In this document: piece by piece, positions 18,446 through 25,860 of the stretch | How positions within the stretch are numbered: position 1 is the first letter of the stretch | How the letters are laid out: every line of letters starts with the position of its first letter | From: Dyadobacter fermentans DSM 18053 | GTDB taxonomy: Bacteria > Bacteroidota > Bacteroidia > Cytophagales > Spirosomataceae | Length of the DNA: 64,000 nucleotides | Reading direction: 5' to 3' | NCBI RefSeq assembly: GCF_000023125.1 | Contig: NC_013037.1 | Span: 4,766,501 to 4,830,500, forward strand | The notes under the pieces: model-generated | The model's input: only the letters and a program-made list of their open reading frames with translations | Told to the model about the DNA's origin: nothing | Database searches by the model: none | Translations under genes and position numbers: made by a program

Positions 18446-19031
18446 ATTGCCCTACCAGGCCGTGGATCTGCGCATATTGAATGAGCATGATCGTTTTGGC
18501 GTCGTTAATCTCCCCGCTCGCCACCATGTCAATTGCCTCGCGGAACGGAATTTCCATTACTTCGATGTTCTCCTGCTCGGTCGCGCAGCCGCCGCCGTCG
18601 CCTACCTTCATGTCGTCGGAATATTCGGCCACGAAAAAGTAGAGGATTTCGGTCACCGAACCGGGCGACATATAGGCTTCGAAAATTTTCTTCACCGCGC
18701 TCACTTTGTAGCCTGTTTCTTCCTCCGTTTCGCGCTTGATGCATTCCTCGGGATTGTCCCTGTCAAGCAGCCCCGCGCAGGCTTCGATCATCATGCCGGT
18801 TTCGTTGCCATTGGTGTAGGTAGGAAGCCGGAATTGTCTCGTAAGCACAACCGTCTGTTTTTCAGCATTATAGAGCAGTATCACCGCTCCGTTTCCACGG
18901 TCGTATGCCTCGCGCGCCTGGCGCTCCCAGGAGCCGTCGGCACGCTGGTAATCGAATGTGTATTTGCGAAGGGTATACCAGTTATTGGAAAGCACTTCTT
19001 CGGAAGCAATGTTTACACGCGGATTAGCCAT
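18444..19031 (-). CDS. NUDIX hydrolase (GDP-mannose pyrophosphatase / ADP-ribose pyrophosphatase type)
   Basis: 195 residues with the Nudix box: a glycine-led loop ending [15 protein letters not shown], holding the REx2EExG metal-binding residues. The N-terminal part ([16 protein letters not shown]) and the conserved [11 protein letters not shown] fit the NudK/ADP-ribose pyrophosphatase group, which cleaves nucleotide-sugars such as GDP-mannose or ADP-ribose. GDP-mannose would fit the gmd gene elsewhere in the window, but this is inference. The promoter lies immediately upstream and the leader holds five phased 10-bp repeats, described separately. Confidence 0.88.
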   Translation of the reverse strand: MANPRVNIASEEVLSNNWYTLRKYTFDYQRADGSWERQAREAYDRGNGAVILLYNAEKQTVVLTRQFRLPTYTNGNETGMMIEACAGLLDRDNPEECIKRETEEETGYKVSAVKKIFEAYMSPGSVTEILYFFVAEYSDDMKVGDGGGCATEQENIEVMEIPFREAIDMVASGEINDAKTIMLIQYAQIHGLVGQ

Positions 19032-19081
19032 TGATTAAAAATGATTAATTGTGATTAATAATGATCAAAACTAATCAAAAC
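19032..19081. repeat. five 10-bp phased direct repeats between promoter and start of the NUDIX gene
   Basis: TGATTAA begins at 19032, 19042 and 19052, TGATCAA at 19062 and TAATCAA at 19072: five units spaced exactly 10 bases. They start at the base next to the NUDIX start codon and run into the -7 element of its promoter (19066-19073). One helical turn per unit puts all copies on the same face of the DNA. Confidence 0.75.
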
Positions 19082-19095
19082 TTTTCTGTTGGCAA
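19066..19095 (-). promoter_or_regulatory. Bacteroidota promoter of the NUDIX gene
   Basis: On the minus strand TTG (19095-19093), a 19-base spacer and TAGTTTTG (19073-19066), an exact match to TTG-N19-TAnnTTTG. The predicted start site is near 19059, about 28 bases before the ATG. Confidence 0.75.
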
Positions 19096-19165
19096 AAAAC
19101 ATTGCGCCAATGGTAGATATTTCCATTTACGGATTACTTTGCGGTTGTATCTCAGCCGACGTTCG

Positions 19166-19672
19166 ATGAAACCTGCTTCCTACTGGATTGAAAAATTAAA
19201 TCTCCTGCCGCACCCTGAAGGCGGCTACTATGCCGAAACCTACTGGGCGCCCGAAACCATACCGCAGCATGCATTGCCCGCGCGTTTCGGCGGCGACAGG
19301 GCATTTTCCACCGGCATTTACTTCCTCCTCGAATCGCACAACTTCTCCGCATTTCACCGCATTCAGGCGGACGAAATGTGGCATTTCTATGCCGGGGAAG
19401 CATTAGAAGTATTTGTGATAGATGAAAAAACCGGGGAGCTGACCGTCATCCGGCTCGGCAACGATCCTGATAATGGCGAGACGTTCCAGGCCGTGGTGCC
19501 GGCAGGTGCGTGGTTCGGTTCACGGCCGGCGGCCGGCAGCTCGTACGCGCTTGTAGGCTGCACCGTAGCGCCCGGCTTCGATTTCGCCGATTTTGAAATG
19601 GCGGCATGCGATGCATTAACACAGCAATACCCGCAGCACGCCGCATTGATCGCCGGGCTTACGCATTGCTAA
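19166..19672 (+). CDS. cupin domain protein, DUF985 family
   Basis: 168 residues from the ATG at 19166. Family pattern: LNLLPHPEGGYYAETYW at the start, STGIYFLLESHNFSAFHRIQADEMWHFYAGE with candidate metal-ligand histidines, and VPAGAWFGSRP, then GCTVAPGFDFADFEMA. DUF985 proteins are single-domain cupins of unknown reaction. An upstream frame opens at 19061 but its extra 35 residues show no homology and overlap the NUDIX promoter. Its gene is divergent from the NUDIX gene. Confidence 0.87.
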   Translation: MKPASYWIEKLNLLPHPEGGYYAETYWAPETIPQHALPARFGGDRAFSTGIYFLLESHNFSAFHRIQADEMWHFYAGEALEVFVIDEKTGELTVIRLGNDPDNGETFQAVVPAGAWFGSRPAAGSSYALVGCTVAPGFDFADFEMAACDALTQQYPQHAALIAGLTHC

Positions 19673-19687
19673 CTATCTGTTTTTGAG

Positions 19688-21454
19688 CTAATAACCAATG
19701 CTGGTATCATCTCCGCGAGGATCGGAGCCGCCTTCGAGGGAGCCGTCGGGGAGGACGAGGATGCAGTCCATCCGGCCGATGGAATTACGCTGCTGTTCGA
19801 GGATGTAGCCCTTGCCCTGCAATTTCTGAATAGCCTCGGTGGAGAATGCGTTGGCTTCAAACGTGGTTTTATCCGGCAGCCATTGGTGGTGGAATTTCAA
19901 AGCGTTCACGGCCTGCTGCATCGTCATGCCATGTTCCAGCACGTTCAGGATGGTCTGGTACACCGAGGTGATGATCGTGGAGCCGCCGGGCGTTCCGACC
20001 ACCATCAGTAATTTTCCATCCCGCTCGATGATCGTGGGCGTCATCGACGACAGCATCCGCTTGCCGGGCGCGATCGCATTGGCTTTATTGCCGATCAGCC
20101 CGTACATATTCGGAGCTCCGGCTTTTATGCTGAAATCGTCCATTTCATTGTTCATGAAAAATCCCCCGCCTTTGACCACCACGCGGCTTCCATAACCGCC
20201 GTTCAATGTGGTGGTCACTGATACCGCATTCCCTTCCTTGTCCACGACCGAAAAATGCGTGGTTTCCAGGCTCTCGTAGCCGGGTAGCTCGCCGCCGCGG
20301 ATGTTTTTGCTGTCGGTGGCCTTGTCCCAGGAGAAATCAGCCCACCGGTTTTTAAGGTACTCGCTGCTGATGAGCTCGTTGATGGGCACTTTTACATAAT
20401 CGGGGTCGCCGAGGAACTTGGCACGGTCGGCGTACACGCGGCGCTCCGCTTCGATCATCACCTGAATGGTGGAGTCGCTGTGCCAGCCCCATTGCCTCAG
20501 CGGGTGCTGCTCGGTGAGGCGCATGAGCTGCAGTAGCGCTACGCCCCCGCTCGACGGCGGCGCCATGGTGATCACCTTGTAGCCCTTGTAACCTTCGGTA
20601 ATGGTTTCGCGCCATTGCGCGCGGTAGTCGGCAAGGTCCTGCTTGCTGATGATGCCTTCGTTGCTGCGGTTAATGTCTTTGACGAGCTGTTTGGCTACTT
20701 TTCCAGCATAGAAACCATCACGGCCTTTCTTTTGAATGCGTTTCAAAACTTTGGACAAGTCCTTCTGAACGAGCAGATCGCCCGCTGTCCAGTCCTTACC
20801 GGCCGGGTTGAGGAAGTACGACGAACCCGGATTGATGGCCAGCAGGTCGCTTTTAATCGCATTAAGGCTGCGTGCCTCGCGCTCGGTGAGTACTACCCCA
20901 TTTGCGGCAATGTCGATGGCTGGCTGCAAAACCTGTTTCCAGCTTAGTTTACCAAATTTTGCATGCGCCTGCACCATTCCGTCCACCGATCCGGGCACGC
21001 CCGACGCGAGCCGGCCCAGCGTGCTGGACTCGGGAATGATATTGCCCGCTTTATCGAGATACATATCCGCATGGCTTTTGCCCGGCGCTTTCTCACGGAA
21101 ATCGATGCTGTAACTTTTGCCGTCCTTGTCCCGCAACACCAAAAAACCGCCTCCGCCGATGTTACCGGCAGAAGGATGCACTACGGCTAATGCAAACTGC
21201 ACCGCTACCGCCGCGTCCACGGCATTGCCGCCCGCTTTCAAAATATCCACGCCTACTTGAGACGCCACCGGATGTGCAGCCGCGACCATTCCATTGCGCG
21301 CGATCACGCCTTTGCGGTCGCTGAAAAACGGTTTCTGATTGGGATCGTCGGAAAGGAACTGGTAGAAGCCGGTGGATTCCCGGACGGGATTTTGGGCGTT
21401 GGAAATGCCGGAAAATGAGCCGGCCAGCAGCATTAACGCGTAATGTAATTTCAT
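19688..21454 (-). CDS. ggt: gamma-glutamyltransferase
   Basis: 588 residues; signal peptide 1-21 (ends SNAQ). The Ntn-hydrolase proenzyme self-cleaves before the catalytic Thr398, seen in ESLETTHFSVVD, to give large and small subunits. Also seen are VHPSAGNIGGGGF and APPSSGGVALLQ of the large subunit, and GGGFFMNNEMDDFS of the lid region. It transfers or hydrolyses the gamma-glutamyl group of glutathione in the periplasm. Ends with only a few bases separating it from the convergent DUF985 gene; no terminator is visible there. Confidence 0.95.
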   Translation of the reverse strand: MKLHYALMLLAGSFSGISNAQNPVRESTGFYQFLSDDPNQKPFFSDRKGVIARNGMVAAAHPVASQVGVDILKAGGNAVDAAVAVQFALAVVHPSAGNIGGGGFLVLRDKDGKSYSIDFREKAPGKSHADMYLDKAGNIIPESSTLGRLASGVPGSVDGMVQAHAKFGKLSWKQVLQPAIDIAANGVVLTEREARSLNAIKSDLLAINPGSSYFLNPAGKDWTAGDLLVQKDLSKVLKRIQKKGRDGFYAGKVAKQLVKDINRSNEGIISKQDLADYRAQWRETITEGYKGYKVITMAPPSSGGVALLQLMRLTEQHPLRQWGWHSDSTIQVMIEAERRVYADRAKFLGDPDYVKVPINELISSEYLKNRWADFSWDKATDSKNIRGGELPGYESLETTHFSVVDKEGNAVSVTTTLNGGYGSRVVVKGGGFFMNNEMDDFSIKAGAPNMYGLIGNKANAIAPGKRMLSSMTPTIIERDGKLLMVVGTPGGSTIITSVYQTILNVLEHGMTMQQAVNALKFHHQWLPDKTTFEANAFSTEAIQKLQGKGYILEQQRNSIGRMDCILVLPDGSLEGGSDPRGDDTSIGY

Positions 21455-21577
21455 ATAGGAGTGTCAGGTTAATGTTGTAATTTATTAAATCGAACCCTTT
21501 TTCTTACCTTTTATACCAATTTATTTCAGCGCATTAAGGCGATGCATTAACTTTTGAATTCAATTGTCCGTAACGTC

Positions 21578-22822
21578 ATGATGAAGTTTTTACGACAGGT
21601 CTGGGAGAGTTTCCGCTTCGCCTCGGGAGCACTCAAATCCAATATCACCCGCACCATTCTATCGCTGCTTGGCGTAACGGTAGGGATATTTGCGATCGTG
21701 GCGGTTTTCACCATCGTCGACTCGCTCGAACGCAGCATCCGCGACAGCCTGAGCTTTATCGGCGACAAGGTGATTTATGTTCAAAAATGGCCATGGGGCT
21801 TCGGCGGTGAATACCAATGGTGGAAATACTTCCAATGGCCCGAGCCAACCTTTGCCGAATACAAATACCTGTACGACAACATGGAGAGTGCCAGCGCGGT
21901 GGCCATCATGGATTTCAGGGGCAGTACCACGCTCAAAAACGGCTCCAACAGCATTAATGCGATGATCCAGGGTGTGTCTTTTGAATACAACCTCATTTCC
22001 GATATTCCCGTACAGAACGGCCGCTATTTCATTCCGCTCGAAACCAACAATGCGCGGAACGTGGCCGTGGTGGGTGCCGACATTGCCGAATCCCTCTTTC
22101 CCGGCCAGGACCCCGTCGGGAAGCCGTTCAAGCTGTCGGGACATAAGTTTACGATCGTTGGCGTGCGGGAGAAAAAGGGTGAAAGCCTGGTTGATTTTGG
22201 CGGCAGTCCGGATAAAATCTGCATTATTCCGTTCTCTTCTTTTTCCAAATTGTTCCAATCCGGCCGCCGGAATGCGGACATTGTCGTGAAGGGCTTTCCT
22301 ACCGACGAGGGGATGAAGGAAGTCGAAGCGGAGATTGTCGGGCTGATGCGCACCAAACGGGGCATAAAACCGCGGGAAGGCAATAATTTCTCGCTGAACC
22401 GCCCCGAGGCGGCAGCTCAGGCCATTTCCGGGCTGTTTGCGGTGCTAACCGTGGCCGGCTGGGTGATAGGAAGTTTTTCGATCCTGGTAGGCGGTTTCGG
22501 GATTGCGAACATCATGTTTGTATCTGTGAAAGAGCGCACGAACCTGATCGGCATTCAGAAATCGCTCGGTGCCAAAAACTATTCGATCCTCTTCCAGTTT
22601 TTGTTTGAAGCTGTGATGCTGAGCCTCGTAGGCGGCTTTGTGGGCATATTCCTGGTGTACTTGCTGACGTTCCTGAAACTCGGCTCGCTCGAAATACTGC
22701 TCACGCCGGGCAACATTTTGCTGGGTCTGGGTGTGTCGAGCATCATCGGGGTGCTCTCGGGCATTATTCCGGCGATGCTGGCTGCGCGAATGGACCCGGT
22801 GATCGCCATCCGCTCGAAATAA
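21578..22822 (+). CDS. ABC transporter permease, MacB/FtsX type
   Basis: About 415 residues (start at ATG 21578 or 21581; the frame also opens at a TTG at 21554). Layout: short cytoplasmic N-terminus, TM1 (~27-47, LSLLGVTVGIFAIVAVF), a periplasmic MacB-like core domain (~50-280) and three C-terminal TM segments with the FtsX motif region GIANIMFVSVKERTNLIGIQKSLGA. Such permeases work with a MacB-like ATPase to move lipoproteins, peptides or drive envelope enzymes. No ATPase gene is adjacent here. Confidence 0.88.
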   Translation: MMKFLRQVWESFRFASGALKSNITRTILSLLGVTVGIFAIVAVFTIVDSLERSIRDSLSFIGDKVIYVQKWPWGFGGEYQWWKYFQWPEPTFAEYKYLYDNMESASAVAIMDFRGSTTLKNGSNSINAMIQGVSFEYNLISDIPVQNGRYFIPLETNNARNVAVVGADIAESLFPGQDPVGKPFKLSGHKFTIVGVREKKGESLVDFGGSPDKICIIPFSSFSKLFQSGRRNADIVVKGFPTDEGMKEVEAEIVGLMRTKRGIKPREGNNFSLNRPEAAAQAISGLFAVLTVAGWVIGSFSILVGGFGIANIMFVSVKERTNLIGIQKSLGAKNYSILFQFLFEAVMLSLVGGFVGIFLVYLLTFLKLGSLEILLTPGNILLGLGVSSIIGVLSGIIPAMLAARMDPVIAIRSK

Positions 22823-22885
22823 TCACTAGGAAAAATCAAACCGTTTTGCGAAGTTCGCTTCTATCACCAACACTGATCGACTGTT

Positions 22886-23326
22886 ATGCGTAAATGGGTC
22901 ATTTTCGCCGTAGTTCTGGCCATCATATTCGGAGTTCTATACTATATCACTTTTGGATATTACAGTGAAGGAAAGCGCGGAGGATATGTGACCAGGCTCA
23001 GCAACCGGGGTTATTTATTCAAAACCTACGAAGGCGAGCTTCGGATGGGAGGGCTTTTCGAAGGCGACGGCACCATGAATTCCTCGCAATGGGTATTCTC
23101 GGTAAGCGGCAAGAACAAGGATGCAATCTCCAAGCTGGAAGATGCCATCAAAAACGGCCACCGGGTTTCTTTAACCTATGAAGAAAAATTCTTTAAACTG
23201 CCTTGGAACGGCGATACGAAGTTTTTTGTGACGGATGTGGAAGTGCTCGAAACCGGCCGGCCCGCAGGTCCTCCGCCTTCGGCATTGCCCGCCCCGACGG
23301 AAATTGATACAACCGAAACCTTATAA
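22886..23326 (+). CDS. membrane-anchored protein of unknown function
   Basis: 146 residues with one N-terminal TM (residues ~4-24), then a soluble domain with repeated aromatic strands (GGYVTRLSNRGYLFKTYEGEL, then WVFSVSGKNKDAISKLEDAI) and a Pro/Ala-rich C-terminus. Looks like an OB-fold-like or beta-rich extracytoplasmic domain, conserved in Bacteroidota genomes where it is sometimes mislabelled as a dehydrogenase. It is 63 bases downstream of the FtsX-like permease, so co-transcription is possible. Function unknown. Confidence 0.7.
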   Translation: MRKWVIFAVVLAIIFGVLYYITFGYYSEGKRGGYVTRLSNRGYLFKTYEGELRMGGLFEGDGTMNSSQWVFSVSGKNKDAISKLEDAIKNGHRVSLTYEEKFFKLPWNGDTKFFVTDVEVLETGRPAGPPPSALPAPTEIDTTETL

Positions 23327-23332
23327 CCAGAA

Positions 23333-23358
23333 GCCGGAGCTACCCTCCGGCTTTTTTG
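23333..23358 (+). terminator. terminator overlapping the end of yciH
   Basis: GCCGGAG (23333-23339) pairs with CTCCGGC (23345-23351), loop of 5, then TTTTTTGG. The right arm and T-run lie in the last codons (KKAGG) of the convergent yciH gene, so the same bases serve as coding sequence and terminator. Confidence 0.75.
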
Positions 23359-23672
23359 GCTTTATAACTCTTACCGGTCAGCCAGGTGATCACTTTGTCG
23401 CGATGATCGCCCTGGATCTGGATTTCGCCGTCTTTGACTGTTCCTCCGCTGCCGCAAAGGCCTTTTAACTGCTTGCCGAGCGTTTCGAGGTCGGCATTGT
23501 TGCCGATAAATCCCTTTACTACCGTAATCACCTTCCCGCCGCCTTTGCGGTCGAGCCAGATGCGGAGGTCCTGCTGTTGCGGTGCGAGTGTTTCGAGCTC
23601 GTCGTCCTGATCGTTGTATTCAAACTCCGGATTGGTGGAATACACAATGCCCGAGCGGTTTTTCTTCGACAT
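23340..23672 (-). CDS. yciH: translation initiation factor SUI1/eIF1-like (YciH)
   Basis: 110 residues: an acidic N-terminus and a C-terminal SUI1 domain with RKGGGKVITVVKGFIG, LGKQLKGLCGSGGTV and GEIQIQGDHRDKVI, the pattern shared with archaeal aIF1 and E. coli YciH. It can help discrimination of start codons or initiator tRNA in bacteria; its role in Bacteroidota is not settled. Upstream by 21 bases is the lipid kinase, same strand. Confidence 0.9.
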   Translation of the reverse strand: MSKKNRSGIVYSTNPEFEYNDQDDELETLAPQQQDLRIWLDRKGGGKVITVVKGFIGNNADLETLGKQLKGLCGSGGTVKDGEIQIQGDHRDKVITWLTGKSYKAKKAGG

Positions 23673-23693
23673 AATATCAAATGTTAATGGAAG

Positions 23694-24569
23694 CTAAATG
23701 ATCACCTGGATGCTTCCGGGCTTGATGCTGACTTCTATTTTCGTCGTGTCCAGTTGCAGCGGCTCGCCGTCGTAATGGATCATCGGCGGCGTATCGGTTT
23801 CCACCACCGCCTGCACGGCGCGCTGGTAGTCGATGTAAGTCGACTGTTTCAACTGCTTCGTAAACAGCCCGTACGCCAGCGCGGTGCCGTACCACTGCGG
23901 AAATGGGCTGATAGTGCAAATATCGAGCAGCCCATCCTGCAAGCTGGCCTGCGGCGCTACCCACGCATTATTCCCAAACTGGCCCGCATTGGCAAATGAC
24001 AGCGAAAACGCCCGCTTCTCCACGCCGTTGAGGCGGAATGCCTGCGGTTTGTACGACCAATACGCTTTGAACGACACATTCACGTAAGTGGCAAGTCCCC
24101 GTGCTTTCTGCTGACTGAACAAATGCCCCACGTAAGCGTCAAAACCCATTCCGGCTGTGCAGAAGAAAGGAATGCCGTTGAGTTCGGCGCTGTCGATCGT
24201 GGTCGGTTTGCCTTCGAAAAGCCGTTTCAGCGCCGCGTCGAGCAGGAGTGGGAGGCCGAGGTGCCTGGCCAGGCCGTTTCCCGAGCCAAGCGGCAGAATG
24301 CCGATCGGAATGCCGCTGCCTACGAGGGGTTTGGCGATCTCATTCACCGTTCCATCGCCTCCAACGGCCACAATCGCCTTCCATTTCTCCGCATGCATGT
24401 GCTTGCGTACGAGCTCGGTGGCGTGTGCAGGCTCTTCCGTGAAGAGGATCTCTGCCGACGACCCGTTTTTTCCGGCCACTTCCTCGATCCGCTCACGCAC
24501 GGTCCCGCTGTTTTTGCCGATCGACGTGCCCGAATTGGGATTTAATATAAAAAGATACGGATGCGTCAC
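23694..24569 (-). CDS. diacylglycerol/lipid kinase (YegS/DgkB family)
   Basis: 291 residues of the cytoplasmic NAD-kinase-like fold that phosphorylates diacylglycerol, sphingoid bases or undecaprenol-like lipids. Seen: the N-terminal LNPNSGTSIGKNSG nucleotide loop, the core VAVGGDGTVNEIAKPL at ~76-91, and LPLGSGNGLARHLG. No membrane segment. A 39-residue membrane peptide is encoded 3 bases upstream on the same strand and could anchor it, as an inference. Confidence 0.9.
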   Translation of the reverse strand: MTHPYLFILNPNSGTSIGKNSGTVRERIEEVAGKNGSSAEILFTEEPAHATELVRKHMHAEKWKAIVAVGGDGTVNEIAKPLVGSGIPIGILPLGSGNGLARHLGLPLLLDAALKRLFEGKPTTIDSAELNGIPFFCTAGMGFDAYVGHLFSQQKARGLATYVNVSFKAYWSYKPQAFRLNGVEKRAFSLSFANAGQFGNNAWVAPQASLQDGLLDICTISPFPQWYGTALAYGLFTKQLKQSTYIDYQRAVQAVVETDTPPMIHYDGEPLQLDTTKIEVSIKPGSIQVII

Positions 24570-24572
24570 TGG

Positions 24573-24692
24573 TCAGGCAAAAAATAGGAACAGGATGAAG
24601 ATAAAGACAATGATGAACAGGTAATACAAACCGTCGACGAAAGGATATTTCTGCCGGTCTAGTTTCTTGAAAATACTGTCGAACTTGCTCAT
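24573..24692 (-). CDS. 39-residue single-pass membrane protein
   Basis: Reading the minus strand from an ATG at 24692 gives a 39-residue peptide with a charged N-terminal part (MSKFDSIFKKLDRQKYPF, residues 1-18) and one very hydrophobic segment (residues ~22-39, rich in Ile, Leu and Phe). It stops at TGA 24575-24573, three bases before the ATG of the lipid kinase at 24569, the spacing expected of translationally coupled genes. The N-terminal charge and the TM look real, but no known family was recognised and conservation is unknown. Confidence 0.55.
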   Translation of the reverse strand: MSKFDSIFKKLDRQKYPFVDGLYYLFIIVFIFILFLFFA

Positions 24693-24725
24693 ACCTGCTG
24701 GATCAATGATATTTCGGCAAGGCAT

Positions 24726-24758
24726 TTGGCTGCGGCGCCGATCTTTCAGCTATATTTA
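24726..24758 (+). promoter_or_regulatory. candidate promoter of the NTF2-like gene
   Basis: TTG at 24726-24728, a 22-base spacer and TATATTTA at 24751-24758, 37 bases before the ATG. One base off in -7 and a spacer longer than usual. Confidence 0.4.
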
Positions 24759-24794
24759 GAATCGTCTATTGCATTACAAAAATCCACAAAAAAT

Positions 24795-25229
24795 ATGAGA
24801 AACTGGCTTTTCACGCTCATTCTGATTGCTGTTGCCGTATCAGCGAAAGCGCAGTCCGCGGGCGACAAGGACCAAATCCTGGCAATTCTGCAGCGCCAGG
24901 AGGCCGATTGGAACAAGGGCGACATTAAGTCGTTCATGAACGGCTATTGGGAATCCGATTCGCTGATGTTTGTGGGGAAAGCCGGCATTACGTATGGTTA
25001 CAAGCCTACTTATGAAGGTTATCTCAAACGCTATCCTGATCGTGCGACGATGGGCAAGCTGAAATTCACCTTCCTCAATTTCTCATTCCCCGGGGCGGGC
25101 GTGGCATTCGTGGTAGGGAAGTTTCATTTGACCCGTCCCGAAAAAGGCGATCTGGAAGGGCATTACACGCTTTTGTTCAAAAAGATCAAAGGCAAATGGC
25201 TGATCGTGTGCGATCACACGAGCGGATAA
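24795..25229 (+). CDS. NTF2-like / DUF4440 family periplasmic protein
   Basis: 144 residues from the ATG at 24795 with a signal peptide (1-18, ending AKAQ). The rest matches the DUF4440 SnoaL-like fold: ILAILQRQEADWNKGDIKSFMNGYW, then GKAGITYGYKPTYEGYLKRYPD and a C-terminal KKIKGKWLIVCDHTS. These small alpha-beta barrels bind ligands or act in ketosteroid-isomerase-like chemistry, but no catalytic pair is evident. Longer upstream starts are not supported by signal-peptide logic. Confidence 0.85.
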   Translation: MRNWLFTLILIAVAVSAKAQSAGDKDQILAILQRQEADWNKGDIKSFMNGYWESDSLMFVGKAGITYGYKPTYEGYLKRYPDRATMGKLKFTFLNFSFPGAGVAFVVGKFHLTRPEKGDLEGHYTLLFKKIKGKWLIVCDHTSG

Positions 25230-25230
25230 C

Positions 25231-25263
25231 AAAACAGCCGGACTGAGAAGCCCGGCTGTTTTG
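25231..25263. terminator. bidirectional terminator between convergent genes
   Basis: AAAACAGCCGG (25231-25241) pairs with CCGGCTGTTTT (25252-25262), with A- and T-runs on the two sides; serves the NTF2-like gene and the convergent lipoprotein gene. Confidence 0.85.
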
Positions 25264-25283
25264 TTTATCATACTTTAAGCATG

Positions 25284-25760
25284 CTATACTTTTTTGAATT
25301 TCAGCACAACGTCGATGGCTGGCGAGCCTGGAAGGACCGCAGCGTCGTCGACCGCTACTTCCAAATCCGAGCCATTCAGCGTGTATTTAAATGATTTGCT
25401 GTTGTTCGAACCATCTTTCAGGATCAGATTGCCGTCCTTGGTTTCCCATTTAGCGCCATTGATTGGTATCACGGTATTAATGAGTGTGACAGCAGTGGGG
25501 CAATCGGCCGTTGTGATGTTATAGTCGGTCTTGAATGTCAGTTTCAGGCTGTAAATGCATGGGACCAGTGCCGCGGGGTCAACCGGTAATGTAGCTCCGG
25601 GAGCTGGTGCAACGGCGGTAAGCTGCCACGTTGCTGCAATCGGATCGGTGCTGGCGGGTGGCGTTGGTTCTTCATCATCATCCTTACAAGCGAAAACAAC
25701 GGAAAGGATCATCAGCATGGCTAGCAAGGACGACTTGCTGAGGGCGTAGGCTTTGTTCAT
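25284..25760 (-). CDS. lipocalin-like lipoprotein, probably surface exposed
   Basis: 158 residues with a lipoprotein signal: hydrophobic segment then SVVFAC, with Cys25 as the lipidation site. The residues after Cys, KDDDEE, match the Bacteroidota lipoprotein export signal that sends lipoproteins to the cell surface. The body (TWQLTAVAPAP, LKLTFKTDYNITT and a C-terminal LKFKKV strand) has the beta-rich layout of lipocalin-like DUF domains; the match is to the fold type only. Ligand unknown. Confidence 0.75.
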   Translation of the reverse strand: MNKAYALSKSSLLAMLMILSVVFACKDDDEEPTPPASTDPIAATWQLTAVAPAPGATLPVDPAALVPCIYSLKLTFKTDYNITTADCPTAVTLINTVIPINGAKWETKDGNLILKDGSNNSKSFKYTLNGSDLEVAVDDAAVLPGSPAIDVVLKFKKV

Positions 25761-25800
25761 AATTGTGGAAGTGAAAGAGTTGAGATCAATAGAATTGATT

Positions 25801-25827
25801 AGCGTTAGCTTCTAACGCTCAAACTTA
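25801..25827 (-). promoter_or_regulatory. candidate -7 element and start-site hairpin of the lipoprotein gene
   Basis: TAAGTTTG on the minus strand (25827-25820) is an exact TAnnTTTG match. Just downstream AGCGTTAG (25801-25808) pairs with CTAACGCT (25812-25819), so the transcript would begin in or at an 8-bp hairpin. No TTG is at the -33 position. Confidence 0.4.
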
Positions 25828-25860
25828 GTGAAAAATGCTTTTACTGGGAATTTTTATGAC

